From contig NZ_CP076448.1 of NCBI RefSeq assembly GCF_019203965.1, positions 1,999,001 through 2,063,000 of the forward strand: a stretch of 64,000 nucleotides of DNA, written 5' to 3'. The DNA comes from Elioraea tepida (GTDB lineage Bacteria > Pseudomonadota > Alphaproteobacteria > Acetobacterales > Acetobacteraceae). The position numbers were made by a program, and so were the translations under genes. Positions 16,375 through 26,061 of this stretch are shown piece by piece. The notes beneath the pieces are model-generated. The model searched no databases. It was not told the origin of the DNA and worked only from the letters and a program-made list of their open reading frames with translations. Position 1 is the stretch's first letter; each line of letters opens with the position of its first letter.

Positions 16375-18078
16375 TCACTCCCGAGCGTAAAGCACCAGCG
16401 TCAGGCGCTGGCCGCGGCTGTAGTTGAAGCCGCCAATGGTCGCGACCGCGCGCGGCGTGACGCCGAGCCGCTCCGCCTCGGCGAGGAACGCCGCCTGGTA
16501 GCGGTCGCGCACGAGCGCAAGCCCGCGCGGGCGGTCGGCGAGATGACGCGCGGCTTCCGCCCCGCCCGAGACGAGGCGGGTGTCGGTTCCGGCAAGGAAG
16601 ACGAGCGAGGGCTCGTGGAACCCGGCCGTCGCGAAGGGCCGCTCCGAGGGCGGCGGCCGCCCGCCTGTCTCGGCCCAGTGGCGGTCGATCGCGGCGACGA
16701 CACGCGGAGCGATCCAGAACGCCTCGGCCCGCGGCAGCACGCCCTCGAGCAGAGCCCCCGTCATGACCGTCGAGAGCACGAGCCCCGCGGCGGCGAGGGC
16801 GGCGAGGTCGTTGCGCTTCAGTGACGCCCAGCCTGCCCAGGCGAGCAGGGCGGCGGCAGCAAGAGCGATCGGGCTCCCCCAGCTGAAGCCTTCCGCCACC
16901 GCCGGCACGGCTATGGCGAGAGCGGCGAGAGCCGCGAGAGCCGCGAACCACAGCACGGCGGTGGCGCGCGCGAGCCACGGCGGCGGCTCGCGCCGGGCCG
17001 GGTCGAGGGCCCAGGCGGCGGCGAGCAGAAGCACCGCCGGGAAGGTGACGGAGACGTAGTGGGGAAGCTTGGTCGGCAGAAGCTCGAACACGATCCAGGA
17101 GGGCAGGATCCAGGCGGCGAGCACCCGGACCGCCGCGTCGCCCCGCCGCTCCCACACGCCGGGGATGGCTCGAAGCGCGACGAGGCCGAAGGGGAACAGA
17201 GTCAGCGAGGCGAGCAGGAGATGATAGCCGGGAGGGCCGCCATGCGCCTCGTCGGCGCCCGTGACCTTCTGGCCGAGATCGCCACGGAGCGCGTCGGCGA
17301 AGAAGGCGCCGTCGGTCGCGATCCAGATGAGAACGCCCCAGGGCAGGACGATCGCAAGCCCGAGCGGCAGGCCCCAGGCCGGGCGAAGCGCGGCGAGCCA
17401 GTCGCGCGGGCGGCCGGCGCGCCGGTCCGCCACCCAGAGGGAGAGCGCGGCCAATCCCGCGACCATCGGCGCCACGGGGCCCTTGAGCAGCGCCCCCACC
17501 CCGAGCGCCGCCCAGAAGCCTGCGGCGCTCGCGGGCGTGACCTCGCGCGGTGCGAGATAGGCGCGCGCGAACAGCCCCATCATCACCGCCACCGTGCCGA
17601 GCAGGGCGGCATCGGTCTTGGCGATGTGCGCCTCGACGACCACCACCACCGAGACCGGAAGGGCAAGCGCGGCCAGGAGGGCCGCGCGGTCGCCGATGAT
17701 CCTCGCCCCGAGCCAGAGAGTCGCGAGCGCCGCCGCGATCACGCCGAGGAGCGAGGGGACGCGGTAGGGCCAGATGGTCGTGGGCGTGGCGAGCCCGAGA
17801 GCGGTCGCGGCCGAGACCGAGGCGGCCTGCGCCCAGTGGATCCCCACGGGCTTCTTGTTGCGCGCCACGTCGCCGAAACGGATCGCGACGAAATCCCCTG
17901 TCTCGAGCATCTGCTTGGTCGCCTGGGCGAAGCGGCTCTCGTCACGGTCGGACGGCGGTAGGGAAAAGAAGCCGGGAAGGCAGGTGGCTAGACACACCGC
18001 GAGCACGACCAGCGCGCGGGGGCGCAGGGCGAGGATCCGGTCGAGCAGGGAGGGGGCGAACGGTGAGGGGAGGGACAT
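16375..18078 (-). CDS. ArnT-like glycosyltransferase (GT-83 / PMT family membrane protein)
   Basis: The 567-residue protein has about 12 membrane helices. The first periplasmic loop carries the acidic motif LPPSDRDESRFAQATKQML, matching the catalytic Asp-Glu region of ArnT/PMT enzymes. GDFVAIRFGDVARNKKPVGIHWAQA follows, with the conserved Lys-Pro-Pro/Lys-Lys-Pro segment. Members transfer a sugar from a polyprenyl-phosphate donor to lipid A or another periplasmic acceptor. No arn operon is adjacent, so the sugar and acceptor are unknown. Its stop is 3 bases from that of htpX. Confidence 0.85.
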   Translation of the reverse strand: MSLPSPFAPSLLDRILALRPRALVVLAVCLATCLPGFFSLPPSDRDESRFAQATKQMLETGDFVAIRFGDVARNKKPVGIHWAQAASVSAATALGLATPTTIWPYRVPSLLGVIAAALATLWLGARIIGDRAALLAALALPVSVVVVVEAHIAKTDAALLGTVAVMMGLFARAYLAPREVTPASAAGFWAALGVGALLKGPVAPMVAGLAALSLWVADRRAGRPRDWLAALRPAWGLPLGLAIVLPWGVLIWIATDGAFFADALRGDLGQKVTGADEAHGGPPGYHLLLASLTLFPFGLVALRAIPGVWERRGDAAVRVLAAWILPSWIVFELLPTKLPHYVSVTFPAVLLLAAAWALDPARREPPPWLARATAVLWFAALAALAALAIAVPAVAEGFSWGSPIALAAAALLAWAGWASLKRNDLAALAAAGLVLSTVMTGALLEGVLPRAEAFWIAPRVVAAIDRHWAETGGRPPPSERPFATAGFHEPSLVFLAGTDTRLVSGGAEAARHLADRPRGLALVRDRYQAAFLAEAERLGVTPRAVATIGGFNYSRGQRLTLVLYARE

Positions 18079-18126
18079 GCGGGGCGCCTTCTAGCCCCGA
18101 TCGCCCGGCCGCGCCATGAATGGGGC

Positions 18127-19419
18127 ATGCTCCCGCCCGCGATGTCGCCGCGCCGCGCTGCGATCATGCTTCTCGAAGCCGTGCTCGGGCGTCGTCGGAC
18201 GCTCGATGAGGCGCTCGACACCCTCCCGGCGATGGCCGGGCGCGACCGCGCCTTCGCCCACCTGATCGCCGCGACCGTGCTGCGACGCCTCGGCACGCTC
18301 GATGCCGTGCTCGAGCCGCATCTGCGGCGCGCCCCGCCCGAGGCCGTGCGCCACGCGCTCAGGGCGGGAGCGGCGCAGCTTCTGTTGCTCGGCACCGGCG
18401 CCCATGCCGCCGTGGGCGAGACCGTCGCCGCCGTGCGCGCTCTGCCCAAGGGCGCCCGCTTCGCGGGGCTCGTCAACGCGGTGCTGCGGCGCGTGGCGGA
18501 GGCGGGGCCGGCGGCGCTCGAGGGGCTCGATACCCCGCGTCTCGACACGCCGGAGTGGCTTTGGCGGTCGTGGCACGCTGCCTACGGGCCCGAGGGCGCA
18601 CGCGCGATCGCCTCCGCCCATGCCGCCACACCGCCGCTCGACCTCACCCTGAAGCCGGGCGAGGACCCGGACAGTTGGGCCGCGCGGCTTGGCGCGACGG
18701 TGCTGCCGACCGGCTCGCTTCGCCTGGCGCCCGACCATCCCCCGGTGCGTGAGCTTCCAGGCTATGCCGAGGGCGCGTTCTGGGTTCAGGACGCCGCCGC
18801 CGCCCTGCCGGCGCGCCTGCTCGCGCCGCGGGCGGGGGAGAGGGTGGCCGATCTCTGCGCCGCTCCGGGCGGCAAGACGGCGCAGCTCGCCGCCGCCGGC
18901 GCGCGCGTCACCGCCGTCGAACGCTCGCCCGAGCGTGCCGAGGTGATCGGGGCGAACCTGCGCCGGCTCGGCCTCGCCGCCGAGGTCGTGGTGGCGGACG
19001 CCGCCGCCTGGACGCCGTCTGAGCCGTTCGACGCGGTTCTCCTCGACGCTCCCTGCACCGCGACGGGGACGATCCGGCGCCACCCGGACATCCCACGCCT
19101 CAAGCGGAGGGACGACGTCGCCGCGCTCGCGCCCGTGCAGGACGGGCTGCTCGCCGCCGCCGTGCGGATGCTCCGACCGGGCGGACGGCTCGTCTATACC
19201 GTCTGCAGCCTCGAGCCTGCCGAGGGGGAGGGGGCGGTCGCCCGGGCGCTCGCGGCCGGTCTGCCGCTTGCCCTCTCTCCTTTCGCGCAGGATGAGCTCC
19301 CGGGCCTTCCGGAGGCGATCACGGCCCAAGGGTTCCTGCGCACCACGCCGGCGTTCTGGCCCGATCGCGGCGGCATGGACGGGTTCTTCGCCGCACGCGT
19401 CACACGAACCGGAGAGTGA
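18127..19419 (+). CDS. rsmB: 16S rRNA m5C967 methyltransferase RsmB
   Basis: The N-terminal ~130 residues form the NusB-like RNA-binding domain. The Rossmann methyltransferase domain follows, with SAM motif LCAAPGGKTAQLA. The two cysteines of RCMT enzymes are in LLDAPCTATGTIRRHPD (Cys for release) and YTVCSLEPAEGE (catalytic nucleophile). The 430-residue length is normal. The ATG at 18127 gives an extra five residues; ATG 18142 is an alternative. A DsbD-like gene follows 48 bases downstream on the same strand. Confidence 0.93.
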   Translation: MLPPAMSPRRAAIMLLEAVLGRRRTLDEALDTLPAMAGRDRAFAHLIAATVLRRLGTLDAVLEPHLRRAPPEAVRHALRAGAAQLLLLGTGAHAAVGETVAAVRALPKGARFAGLVNAVLRRVAEAGPAALEGLDTPRLDTPEWLWRSWHAAYGPEGARAIASAHAATPPLDLTLKPGEDPDSWAARLGATVLPTGSLRLAPDHPPVRELPGYAEGAFWVQDAAAALPARLLAPRAGERVADLCAAPGGKTAQLAAAGARVTAVERSPERAEVIGANLRRLGLAAEVVVADAAAWTPSEPFDAVLLDAPCTATGTIRRHPDIPRLKRRDDVAALAPVQDGLLAAAVRMLRPGGRLVYTVCSLEPAEGEGAVARALAAGLPLALSPFAQDELPGLPEAITAQGFLRTTPAFWPDRGGMDGFFAARVTRTGE

Positions 19420-19467
19420 CGCCTGCCTCCGGTTGACCGGGCCCCTGCCCGGGATAACTCTCGCCTC

Positions 19468-21591
19468 ATGCTGCGGGTGCTCACCGCCTTGGCCCTCCTG
19501 TTCGCGCCCGCTCTCGGGCGCGCGGTGGAGAGCGAGCCCGTCTCCTCCCCGCGGGCGACCGTCACGCTCGTCTCCGCCGTCGCCGCCGTCGCCCCCGGTG
19601 AGCCCTTCCGGATCGCGCTCCGCCAGCGTCTCGCCGCGGGCTGGCACACCTACTGGTCGAACCCTGGCGATGCCGGAGCGCCGACCGAACTCACCCTCGC
19701 CCTTCCGTTGGGCTCGGAAGCGACACCGCTCGCCTTCCCCGCCCCGAAGCGGATCGCCTACGGCCCGCTCGTGAGCTTCGGCTACGAGGGGGAGGTGCTT
19801 TTCCCCCTCACCGTCACGCCGCCCGCTTCGCTCCGCCCGGGCGAGCGGTTCGCGGTCGAGGCGAAGGGGGCGTGGCTCGTCTGCGAGACGGTGTGCATTC
19901 CAGAGGAGGGGGAGTTCCGGCTCGACCTTCCGGTCGAGGCGCGACCGCGCCCTGCGGCCACGGCGGCGCTCCTGCTCGAAGCCGAGGCCGCCCTGCCGCG
20001 GCCCTCGCCCTTCGCCGTGTCGATCGGCTTCGAGGGGCGGAGCGGGGCGCTCAGGCTCGCGGGCGAGGGGATCGCCCCCGGTGCGGTACGGGAGGCGTTC
20101 TTCTTCCCCTCTGACTGGGGCGTGCTCGACCATGCCGCGCCGCAGCCGCTTCGCGTCGAGGCGGGCGCGCTCGTGCTCGGGCTTGCGCGCGGCACCGCGC
20201 CGCTGCCCGACAGGCTCTCGGGCCTCGTTGCGATCACCGACGCCGCCGGTGTGCGCAGCGCCTATGCCGTCTCGGCTGCGCCGGGGCCGCTGCCCGCGTC
20301 GATTCCGGGGTCATCCCCTGGCGCGGGGATGCCTGCGGTCGGGCTCGGGTCGGCGGTTCTGCTCGCCCTTCTGGGCGGTCTGCTGCTGAACCTGATGCCC
20401 TGCGTCTTCCCGATCCTCGCGATGAAGGCGATCGGGATCGCGCGCCTCTCCGGCGCGGCGCGGGCCGAGGTTCGGGCCGAGGCGCTGGCCTACACCGCCG
20501 GCGTCGTCCTCTCCTTCCTCGCCCTTGGCGGGGCGCTTGTGCTGCTCCGGGCCGCCGGGGTGGCGGCCGGCTGGGGCTTCCAATTCACCTCGCCCGCCGT
20601 GGTCGCCGCCTTGGCCTGGCTGATGCTCGCGGTGGGGCTCAATCTCTCGGGCGTCTATGCCGTCTCGCTGCCGGTCGGCCTCGACCAGGGGGCGGTGGCG
20701 CGCGGCGGCAGGGCGGGGGCGTTCTTCACCGGGGCGCTCGCCGTGCTCGTTGCCACGCCCTGCACGGCCCCGTTCATGGCGACCGCGATCGGTGCGGCGG
20801 CGGTCATGCCGCCTGCCGCGACGCTTGCGGTGTTCGGCGCGCTCAGCCTCGGCATGGCCGCTCCCTCCGCCCTGTTCGCGCTGGCGCCCGGGCTTGCGCG
20901 GCGTCTGCCTCGGCCGGGGGCGTGGATGGAGCGTCTGCGCCAGGGGCTTGCGTTCCCGATGTACGCGGCCGCTGCCTGGCTCGTCTGGGTCCTTGCCCAA
21001 GGCGCGGGGGCGGATGCCGTGCTGTGGGCTCTCCTCGGCGGCGTGCTCCTCGGGTTCGGCCTCTGGGCGGTGGGCGTGGCGCAGCGGGCAGGGCGCGGCC
21101 GGGCTCTCGGTCGTGCCGTCGCGCTCGCTGCCGCTCTCCTGCTCGCCGCCCTCCTGCCCCGGGTCGAATCTTCGCGGCCTGAGACGACGACCGCCGCCCT
21201 CACCACCCTCTCCGGCGCCGAGCCCTGGTCGCCCGCCCGGGTGGAGGCGCTGCGCGGCGAAGGGCGACCGGTGTTCGTGAACGTCACCGCTGCCTGGTGC
21301 ATCTCCTGCAAGGTGAACGAGCGGATCGCTCTCGACACCGAGGCGGTGCGCCGCGCCTTCGCCGCACGCCGCGTCGCCGTGCTGGTGGGCGACTGGACGC
21401 GCGGTGACGCGGAGCTGACTGCACTTCTGCGCGCGCACGGGCGCGATGGCGTGCCGCTCTACCTGTTCTATCCGGAGGATGGCGGGCCTGCCGTCGTGCT
21501 GCCGCAGCTCTTGACCGAGGGGATCGTGCTCGAGGCGATCGGCGCCCTACCGGGGCCGGTTGCGCGTGCGGCGAGGGTCTCGAGTCTCTGA
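19468..21591 (+). CDS. Thiol:disulfide reductase, DsbD/ScsB family
   Basis: The 707-residue membrane protein has three modules. A signal peptide and an N-terminal periplasmic domain carry the cysteine pair CETVC (Cys139, Cys143). The eight-helix membrane domain has MPCVFP (Cys312) and ATPCTAPF (Cys432). The C-terminal thioredoxin domain has WCISC (Cys611, Cys614). Electrons pass from cytoplasmic thioredoxin through these three pairs to periplasmic partners such as DsbC-, DsbG- or cytochrome-maturation proteins. The long N-terminal domain resembles ScsB rather than classical DsbD. No partner periplasmic thiol protein lies beside it. Confidence 0.9.
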   Translation: MLRVLTALALLFAPALGRAVESEPVSSPRATVTLVSAVAAVAPGEPFRIALRQRLAAGWHTYWSNPGDAGAPTELTLALPLGSEATPLAFPAPKRIAYGPLVSFGYEGEVLFPLTVTPPASLRPGERFAVEAKGAWLVCETVCIPEEGEFRLDLPVEARPRPAATAALLLEAEAALPRPSPFAVSIGFEGRSGALRLAGEGIAPGAVREAFFFPSDWGVLDHAAPQPLRVEAGALVLGLARGTAPLPDRLSGLVAITDAAGVRSAYAVSAAPGPLPASIPGSSPGAGMPAVGLGSAVLLALLGGLLLNLMPCVFPILAMKAIGIARLSGAARAEVRAEALAYTAGVVLSFLALGGALVLLRAAGVAAGWGFQFTSPAVVAALAWLMLAVGLNLSGVYAVSLPVGLDQGAVARGGRAGAFFTGALAVLVATPCTAPFMATAIGAAAVMPPAATLAVFGALSLGMAAPSALFALAPGLARRLPRPGAWMERLRQGLAFPMYAAAAWLVWVLAQGAGADAVLWALLGGVLLGFGLWAVGVAQRAGRGRALGRAVALAAALLLAALLPRVESSRPETTTAALTTLSGAEPWSPARVEALRGEGRPVFVNVTAAWCISCKVNERIALDTEAVRRAFAARRVAVLVGDWTRGDAELTALLRAHGRDGVPLYLFYPEDGGPAVVLPQLLTEGIVLEAIGALPGPVARAARVSSL

Positions 21592-21670
21592 GCGTCAGTG
21601 GGCGCGACAGCAGCGGCCAGCGCCCCGCTCCCGTCGCGCGCGCTGCCTCGGCCGGCGGTCGCGGGCGCCC

Positions 21671-22507
21671 TCAGATCATCGCGAGCGGCCGCTTGCGCGA
21701 TGGAGGGGGGAAAGCCTGGTCGATGGTTGTGAGATCCTCCGCCGTGAGAGCGAGCGCGGCGGCGGCGGCGTTCTCGCGCACATGCGCCGCGGTCGCGGCC
21801 TTCGGGATCGCGATCACGCCCGGTTGGCGCAGCACCCAGGCGAGCGCGACCTGGGCCGGTGTCGCGCCGTGCCGCTCGGCAACGGTCCGCAGCGCGGCGT
21901 TGCGCAGCATCCTCCCGGCCTGGCCGAGCGGCGAATAGGCCATCACCGGAATGCCCCGTGCCGCGCACCAGGGCAGCAGGTCGAACTCGATCCCCCGCGC
22001 CTCGGGGTTGTAGAGCACCTGGTCGGTCGCACAGGCGCGCCCTGTCGGGAAGCCGAACAGCTCCTCCAGGTCGTCGGTGTCGAAGTTGGAGACGCCCCAG
22101 CGCAGGATCTTGCCCGACTCCCTGAGGTCCTCGAAGCCGGCGACCGTCTCCTCGAGCGGCACCCCGCCGCGCCAGTGCAGGAGGTAGAGGTCGATCCGGT
22201 CGGTGCGGAGACGCTTGAGCGAGCGCTCGGCGGCGGCCACCACGCCGCGCCGCGAGGCGTTGTGCGGATAGACCTTGGAGACGATGAAGGCCTCGTCGCG
22301 CCGCCCGTCCACCGCCTCGGCCACCACCTCCTCGGCGCCGCCGTCGGCGTACATCTCGGCGGTGTCGATCAGCTTGAGGCCGAGATCGAGCCCGAGCCGG
22401 AGCGCATCCGCCTCCGCCCTGCGATCGGCGCCGCGCTCGCCCATGGCCCAGGTGCCCTGCCCAAGCGCGGAAACGCGGGTGCCGTCGGGGAAGCTCACCG
22501 TGCGCAT
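21671..22507 (-). CDS. Aldo/keto reductase
   Basis: The 278 residues show the (beta/alpha)8 AKR pattern and the catalytic tetrad elements. These are Asp and Tyr in [15 protein letters not shown], Lys in [11 protein letters not shown] and His in IDLYLLHW. The NADPH-binding C-terminal part is [17 protein letters not shown]. Such enzymes reduce aldehydes or ketones with NADPH; the substrate is unknown. GGAGG lies 7 bases before the ATG. The gene is divergent from a secreted-protein gene. Confidence 0.9.
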   Translation of the reverse strand: MRTVSFPDGTRVSALGQGTWAMGERGADRRAEADALRLGLDLGLKLIDTAEMYADGGAEEVVAEAVDGRRDEAFIVSKVYPHNASRRGVVAAAERSLKRLRTDRIDLYLLHWRGGVPLEETVAGFEDLRESGKILRWGVSNFDTDDLEELFGFPTGRACATDQVLYNPEARGIEFDLLPWCAARGIPVMAYSPLGQAGRMLRNAALRTVAERHGATPAQVALAWVLRQPGVIAIPKAATAAHVRENAAAAALALTAEDLTTIDQAFPPPSRKRPLAMI

Positions 22508-22574
22508 GTGTTCCTCCGTCGGATCGCCTATATGCTCGAGCGACCCCTTATCCAGCGGGAAGGACCTCTCGAGC

Positions 22575-23228
22575 ATGCTCGCACGGCTCGTTTTGGCAAT
22601 GGTCGCCGCACTCTCGGCGGGCGGAGAGGCGCGGGCCCAGGCGCGCGTGGTGACGCCGGCCGTGACCGACGAGCAGGTCGGCTCCTGGCTGCTCACCTGC
22701 CGCACCGACCCGATGACCGACCGGAGCGATTGCCTCCTCCGGCACCGGCTCTGGCTCGAGCTTCCGGACCTGCAGCGTGCCTCTGCCTCTGGCGTGGCGT
22801 TCGAGATCGTGCTGCGTGACGGGGCGGCGCTGCCGGCGGTCACGGCGCGCGGCCTGTCGCTGTCCGATCCGCAGCGTGGGGCGCTCGCGGTCGGCGGCGC
22901 GGCGGAGCTCAGGTTCGACGGCGAGCCGGTGCTCACCCTCTCCTGCAGCCTCGAGGGCAGGGATGCGGTGTGCCTGCCTCTGCCTGAGGTGGCGGAGCGG
23001 GCGGCGGCCGAGCTGCCGGAGGCGCGTCGCGTGCTCGTTCGGTTGAAGGCGCCGGCGCGGGCAGTAACCGGTGGCGCCTCGGACGAGGTTCTGGCGCTCG
23101 ACCTTGCCGACACCCAGCGCGCGATCGCGCTTCTGCGCGAGCGTGCCGCCGGCCAGCCGCCGCGGCCTGCGCCGGGCAGCACCACGGGCAGCTTCCTCGA
23201 GCAGCTCGAGCGGATGCTGCGGCGCTGA
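22575..23228 (+). CDS. Exported hypothetical protein (IalB-like features)
   Basis: The 217 residues begin with a signal peptide (cleavage near Ala-Arg-Ala-Gln) and continue with a soluble domain. It contains [22 protein letters not shown], a central strand-rich section with another cysteine pair ([15 protein letters not shown]), and a helical tail ending [11 protein letters not shown]. The two cysteine pairs and the early WLLxC motif resemble IalB-family secreted proteins, but the match is not strong enough to name it. It follows the divergent aldo/keto reductase gene by 67 bases. Confidence 0.65.
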   Translation: MLARLVLAMVAALSAGGEARAQARVVTPAVTDEQVGSWLLTCRTDPMTDRSDCLLRHRLWLELPDLQRASASGVAFEIVLRDGAALPAVTARGLSLSDPQRGALAVGGAAELRFDGEPVLTLSCSLEGRDAVCLPLPEVAERAAAELPEARRVLVRLKAPARAVTGGASDEVLALDLADTQRAIALLRERAAGQPPRPAPGSTTGSFLEQLERMLRR

Positions 23229-23251
23229 GGGCGATCGAGGCTGATCGCCCT
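23228..23251 (+). terminator. Hairpin at the end of the IalB-like gene
   Basis: A 9-bp perfect inverted repeat (AGGGCGATC/GATCGCCCT, loop of six) begins at the last base of the stop codon. No T-tract follows, so it may stabilise the 3' end rather than terminate. The remaining ~215 bases to the next gene on the other strand show nothing I can support. Confidence 0.35.
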
Positions 23252-23468
23252 GAGCCGGCCCGCTCACTCGGCTGGAACCCGGCCGCCCGCACACGGCACA
23301 GCAGGGTCAACAACTGCGCAAACCGCGCCAACGCCGTGATCTTCGCGTCGCGTCGACCACGACTGCGCCGGTGCGTCAGCAGCGCCGCGCCTGCCGCTGG
23401 ATCCTGCCGTGCCCGTTTTTCCGCCTGCCGCCGCCGCGCGCCTCAGCCGCCGCGACGTCGGAGCCGCC

Positions 23469-23594
23469 TCAGAGCCGGACGCTGGACGTCGCGAAGGCGC
23501 TCTCTGCCGTCTTCTGGAAGTTCTCCTCGAGCACCCAGCCCGCCGCAACGGCGAGCGCGACCGCGATCACGGCTGCAACGAGAAAGGCCTTCAT
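23469..23594 (-). CDS. Small single-helix membrane protein (41 aa)
   Basis: This very short gene reads MKAFLVAAVIAVALAVAAG, then WVLEENFQKTAESAFATSS and VRL. It thus has one membrane helix, or an uncleaved signal anchor, followed by a short polar tail. A GGGTGAG ribosome site lies just before the ATG, and codon use is normal. I recall similar 40-60-residue proteins with the MKA-x-x-helix and a SAFAT-like tail in Acetobacteraceae; their function is unknown. It stands 65 bases downstream of the mobA stop on the same strand and may belong to the fdhD-mobA transcript. Confidence 0.65.
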   Translation of the reverse strand: MKAFLVAAVIAVALAVAAGWVLEENFQKTAESAFATSSVRL

Positions 23595-23659
23595 TGTCTC
23601 ACCCTGTAGATGGCGTTCCTCGCCAAGGATTGCGCCAGCGCGGTCGCGGATTCAAGCCG

Positions 23660-24310
23660 TCAGAGATCGGGGAAACGGGCGAGCAGAGCCTCCGCCTCGG
23701 CGAGCTCCTCGGGGGTGTTGGCATTGAAGAAGGGGTCGGCCGGCACGACGGGCCAGTCGGCGAAGGCGATGCCGTGGCGTGCGGTCCAGCGGTCGATCTT
23801 GCGCTCACCCTCGATGGTGAGAGCGCGGCGAAGGTCCTCCCGCAGCCCGACCGGCCACAGCCCCACCACCGGGTGCGGCTGCCCCCCCGAGCGCGCACAG
23901 GCGAGCGGAACAGCGGCCTCCAGGCGGGCGCGGTGCAGCCCCGCGACCAGGCTGCGCGGCAGGAAGGGGCTGTCGGTCGGCACCGAGACGACCCAGACGA
24001 TCTCCGGCCGGTTCGCCGCCGCCCAGTCGAGCCCGGCGAGGATGCCGGCGAGCGGGCCGGCGAAGCCCGGCACGCTGTCGGCCACGACCGGGAGGCCGGT
24101 TGCGGCGAAGCGGGCCGCATCGCCATTGGCGTTCAGGACGAGGCCGTCGCACTGGGGGGTGAGGCGGGCGATGACGCGGGCGAGAATCGTCGCCCCACCG
24201 AGCGGGCGCATCCCCTTGTCGCCGCCGCCCATGCGACGCGCGAGCCCCCCCGCGAGCAGAACTCCCAAGGTTGGGGGAGAGGGGGCAGGGGGCGTGGCGT
24301 CAGTCGTCAC
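23660..24310 (-). CDS. mobA: Molybdenum cofactor guanylyltransferase MobA
   Basis: The 216-residue nucleotidyltransferase has the GTP/Mg site [21 protein letters not shown] at its N-terminus and the DxP-type motif [13 protein letters not shown] in the middle. [13 protein letters not shown] segment near the C-terminus also typifies MobA. It attaches GMP to molybdopterin, giving the bis-MGD cofactor used by DMSO-reductase-family enzymes such as formate dehydrogenases. The GTG start at 24310 lies inside the 3' end of fdhD (11-base overlap), so the two are co-translated. The context supports formate dehydrogenase maturation. Confidence 0.92.
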   Translation of the reverse strand: MTTDATPPAPSPPTLGVLLAGGLARRMGGGDKGMRPLGGATILARVIARLTPQCDGLVLNANGDAARFAATGLPVVADSVPGFAGPLAGILAGLDWAAANRPEIVWVVSVPTDSPFLPRSLVAGLHRARLEAAVPLACARSGGQPHPVVGLWPVGLREDLRRALTIEGERKIDRWTARHGIAFADWPVVPADPFFNANTPEELAEAEALLARFPDL

Positions 24311-25190
24311 GCTCCGCCGCCTTGCGACGATGCGCCGCCCGCTCCTCCTCGACCATCGCGGGGTCGAGGTCGAACACGATCCGCTCCTCGCCCGAAAGCG
24401 CGATGAAACGCCGCCCGCGCGCCCGGCCAACGAGCGTCAGCCCCGCCTGGCGCGCGAGCTCCACCCCCCAGGCGGTGAAGCCAGAGCGCGAAACGAGGAT
24501 GGGAATCCCCATCTGTACGGTCTTGATCACCATCTCCGAGGTGAGGCGCCCGGTGGTGTAGAAGATCTTGTTCCCCGGCTCGATGCCGTGGCGGAACATG
24601 TAGCCGGCGATCTTGTCCACCGCGTTGTGGCGGCCGACATCCTCCATGTAGACGAGCGGCCGGTCAGCCTCGCAGAGCACGCAGCCGTGGATCGCGCCCG
24701 CCTCGAGATAGAGCGAGGGCGTGGTGTTGATCGCATGCGTGAGGCGATAGAGCCACGAGGTGCGCAGCTCGGCCGGGGGAAGTGTGACGCTCTCGAACCG
24801 TTCCATTAGGTCACCGAACGCGGTGCCCTGAGCGCAGCCCGAGGTGAGCGTCTTCTTCCTGAGCTTCTCCTCGTAGTCGGTGCGTCGCTCCGTCCGGACG
24901 ACGACGGTCTCGATCTCTGGGTCGTACTCGACCGCCACCACCCGGTCGTCGCGGCGGAGCATGTTCTGGTTCAGGAGGTAGCCGAGGGCGAGATATTCCG
25001 GGTAGTCGCCGATCGTCATCATCGTGACGATCTCCTGCCCGTTCAGGTAGAGCGTCAGCGGCCGTTCGACCGTCACCGACGTCTCGACCCGCGCCCCGGT
25101 GTGGTCTATGCCGGCCACGCGTCGGGTCAGCCGCGGGTCGGCCGGGTCGGGCGCGACGAGAAGGTCGCGCGTGTCCGTCTGTGCTGCCAT
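24300..25190 (-). CDS. fdhD: Formate dehydrogenase accessory sulfurtransferase FdhD (variant cysteine pattern)
   Basis: FdhD passes sulfur from IscS to the Mo-bis-MGD cofactor of formate dehydrogenases. The 296-residue protein keeps the family core: [12 protein letters not shown], the EYLALGYLL region, [14 protein letters not shown] and [21 protein letters not shown]. The usual sulfur-carrying Cys-x2-Cys (in a GGCGxCG-like motif) is replaced by [11 protein letters not shown], where only Cys119 remains. A new Cys170-x2-Cys173 pair (HGCVLCEAD) appears just before the EDVGRHN motif. Sulfur may thus be handled differently. The gene leads the fdhD-mobA operon and is divergent from an SDR gene. No formate dehydrogenase structural genes are in the window. 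Confidence 0.9.
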   Translation of the reverse strand: MAAQTDTRDLLVAPDPADPRLTRRVAGIDHTGARVETSVTVERPLTLYLNGQEIVTMMTIGDYPEYLALGYLLNQNMLRRDDRVVAVEYDPEIETVVVRTERRTDYEEKLRKKTLTSGCAQGTAFGDLMERFESVTLPPAELRTSWLYRLTHAINTTPSLYLEAGAIHGCVLCEADRPLVYMEDVGRHNAVDKIAGYMFRHGIEPGNKIFYTTGRLTSEMVIKTVQMGIPILVSRSGFTAWGVELARQAGLTLVGRARGRRFIALSGEERIVFDLDPAMVEEERAAHRRKAAERDD

Positions 25191-25250
25191 GGCCTGACCA
25201 TGGGGAGGCGGGGGCTGCCACGCAAGCGGGGTCGGTGCCAAGGGGGAGAG

Positions 25251-26030
25251 ATGGCTGGGCGTCTTGCCGGAAAGGTGGTTCTGGTTACCGGCGGCTCCTC
25301 CGGGATCGGCCGGGCGATCGCGCGCCGCTTCGCCGCCGAAGGGGCGGCGATCGCGATCGCCGACGTGACGGAGGCGGTGCGCGAGGGCGGCGAACCCACG
25401 CACGCGATCCTCGCCCGGGAAGGGCACGCGGTGCTCTTCCTCCGCACCGACGTCTCCGATGAAGCCTCTGCCGAGGCGGCGGTGGCTGAGACGGTCACCC
25501 GCTTCGGCAGGCTCGATGTGCTCGTCAACAACGCCGTTCACAATGTCGGCGGGACGCTGACCGAGACGACGCTCGAGACCTGGAACCGAACCCTCGCGGT
25601 CAGCCTCACGGGCGTGTTCCTGATGAGCCGCGCGGCGGTGAGGGTGATGCTCGGCCAGGCGCCGAACGCAGAGGGAGTGCGGGGCAGGATCGTCAACATC
25701 TCCTCCCAGCACGGCATGGTGGCGAGCCCCGAGAACATCGCCTATGGCGTGGCCAAGGCGGGCTGCGTCTATATCACCCGCCAGATCGCGGTCGATTACG
25801 CCCGCCACGGCATCGTCTGCAACGCGGTCGCTCCGGGCAAGATCCTCACCGGCAAGACCGGCCGGGCGATCGAGCCGCGCTGGATCGACTACAGCCACGC
25901 CCGCACGCCCTGGCCCCGCCTCGGCCGGCCGGAGGACGTCGCCTCCGCGGCCCTCTTCCTCGCCTCGGACGAGGCGACCTTCATCACCGGCGAGAACCTG
26001 ATGGTCGATGGCGGCTGGATGGCCTATTGA
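25251..26030 (+). CDS. Short-chain dehydrogenase/reductase (SDR)
   Basis: The 259-residue classical SDR has the NAD(P) motif TGGSSGIG at residues 14-21 and NNA as its second motif. The catalytic Ser is in VNISSQHGM and the YxxxK pair is in IAYGVAKAG. The C-terminal FITGENLMVDGGW is typical of SDRs acting on small alcohols or sugars. The substrate is unknown. AGGGGGAGAG immediately precedes the ATG at 25251, fixing the start. A sufE gene follows 31 bases later. Confidence 0.9.
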   Translation: MAGRLAGKVVLVTGGSSGIGRAIARRFAAEGAAIAIADVTEAVREGGEPTHAILAREGHAVLFLRTDVSDEASAEAAVAETVTRFGRLDVLVNNAVHNVGGTLTETTLETWNRTLAVSLTGVFLMSRAAVRVMLGQAPNAEGVRGRIVNISSQHGMVASPENIAYGVAKAGCVYITRQIAVDYARHGIVCNAVAPGKILTGKTGRAIEPRWIDYSHARTPWPRLGRPEDVASAALFLASDEATFITGENLMVDGGWMAY

Positions 26031-26061
26031 GCTGCCCGCCCCTCGCCCCATCTCGGCGTTG

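Noticed and set aside
18091-20133. A 680-codon leftward frame opposite rsmB and the DsbD-like gene
   Set aside because: It has no motifs and runs across two genes with intact catalytic residues on the other strand.
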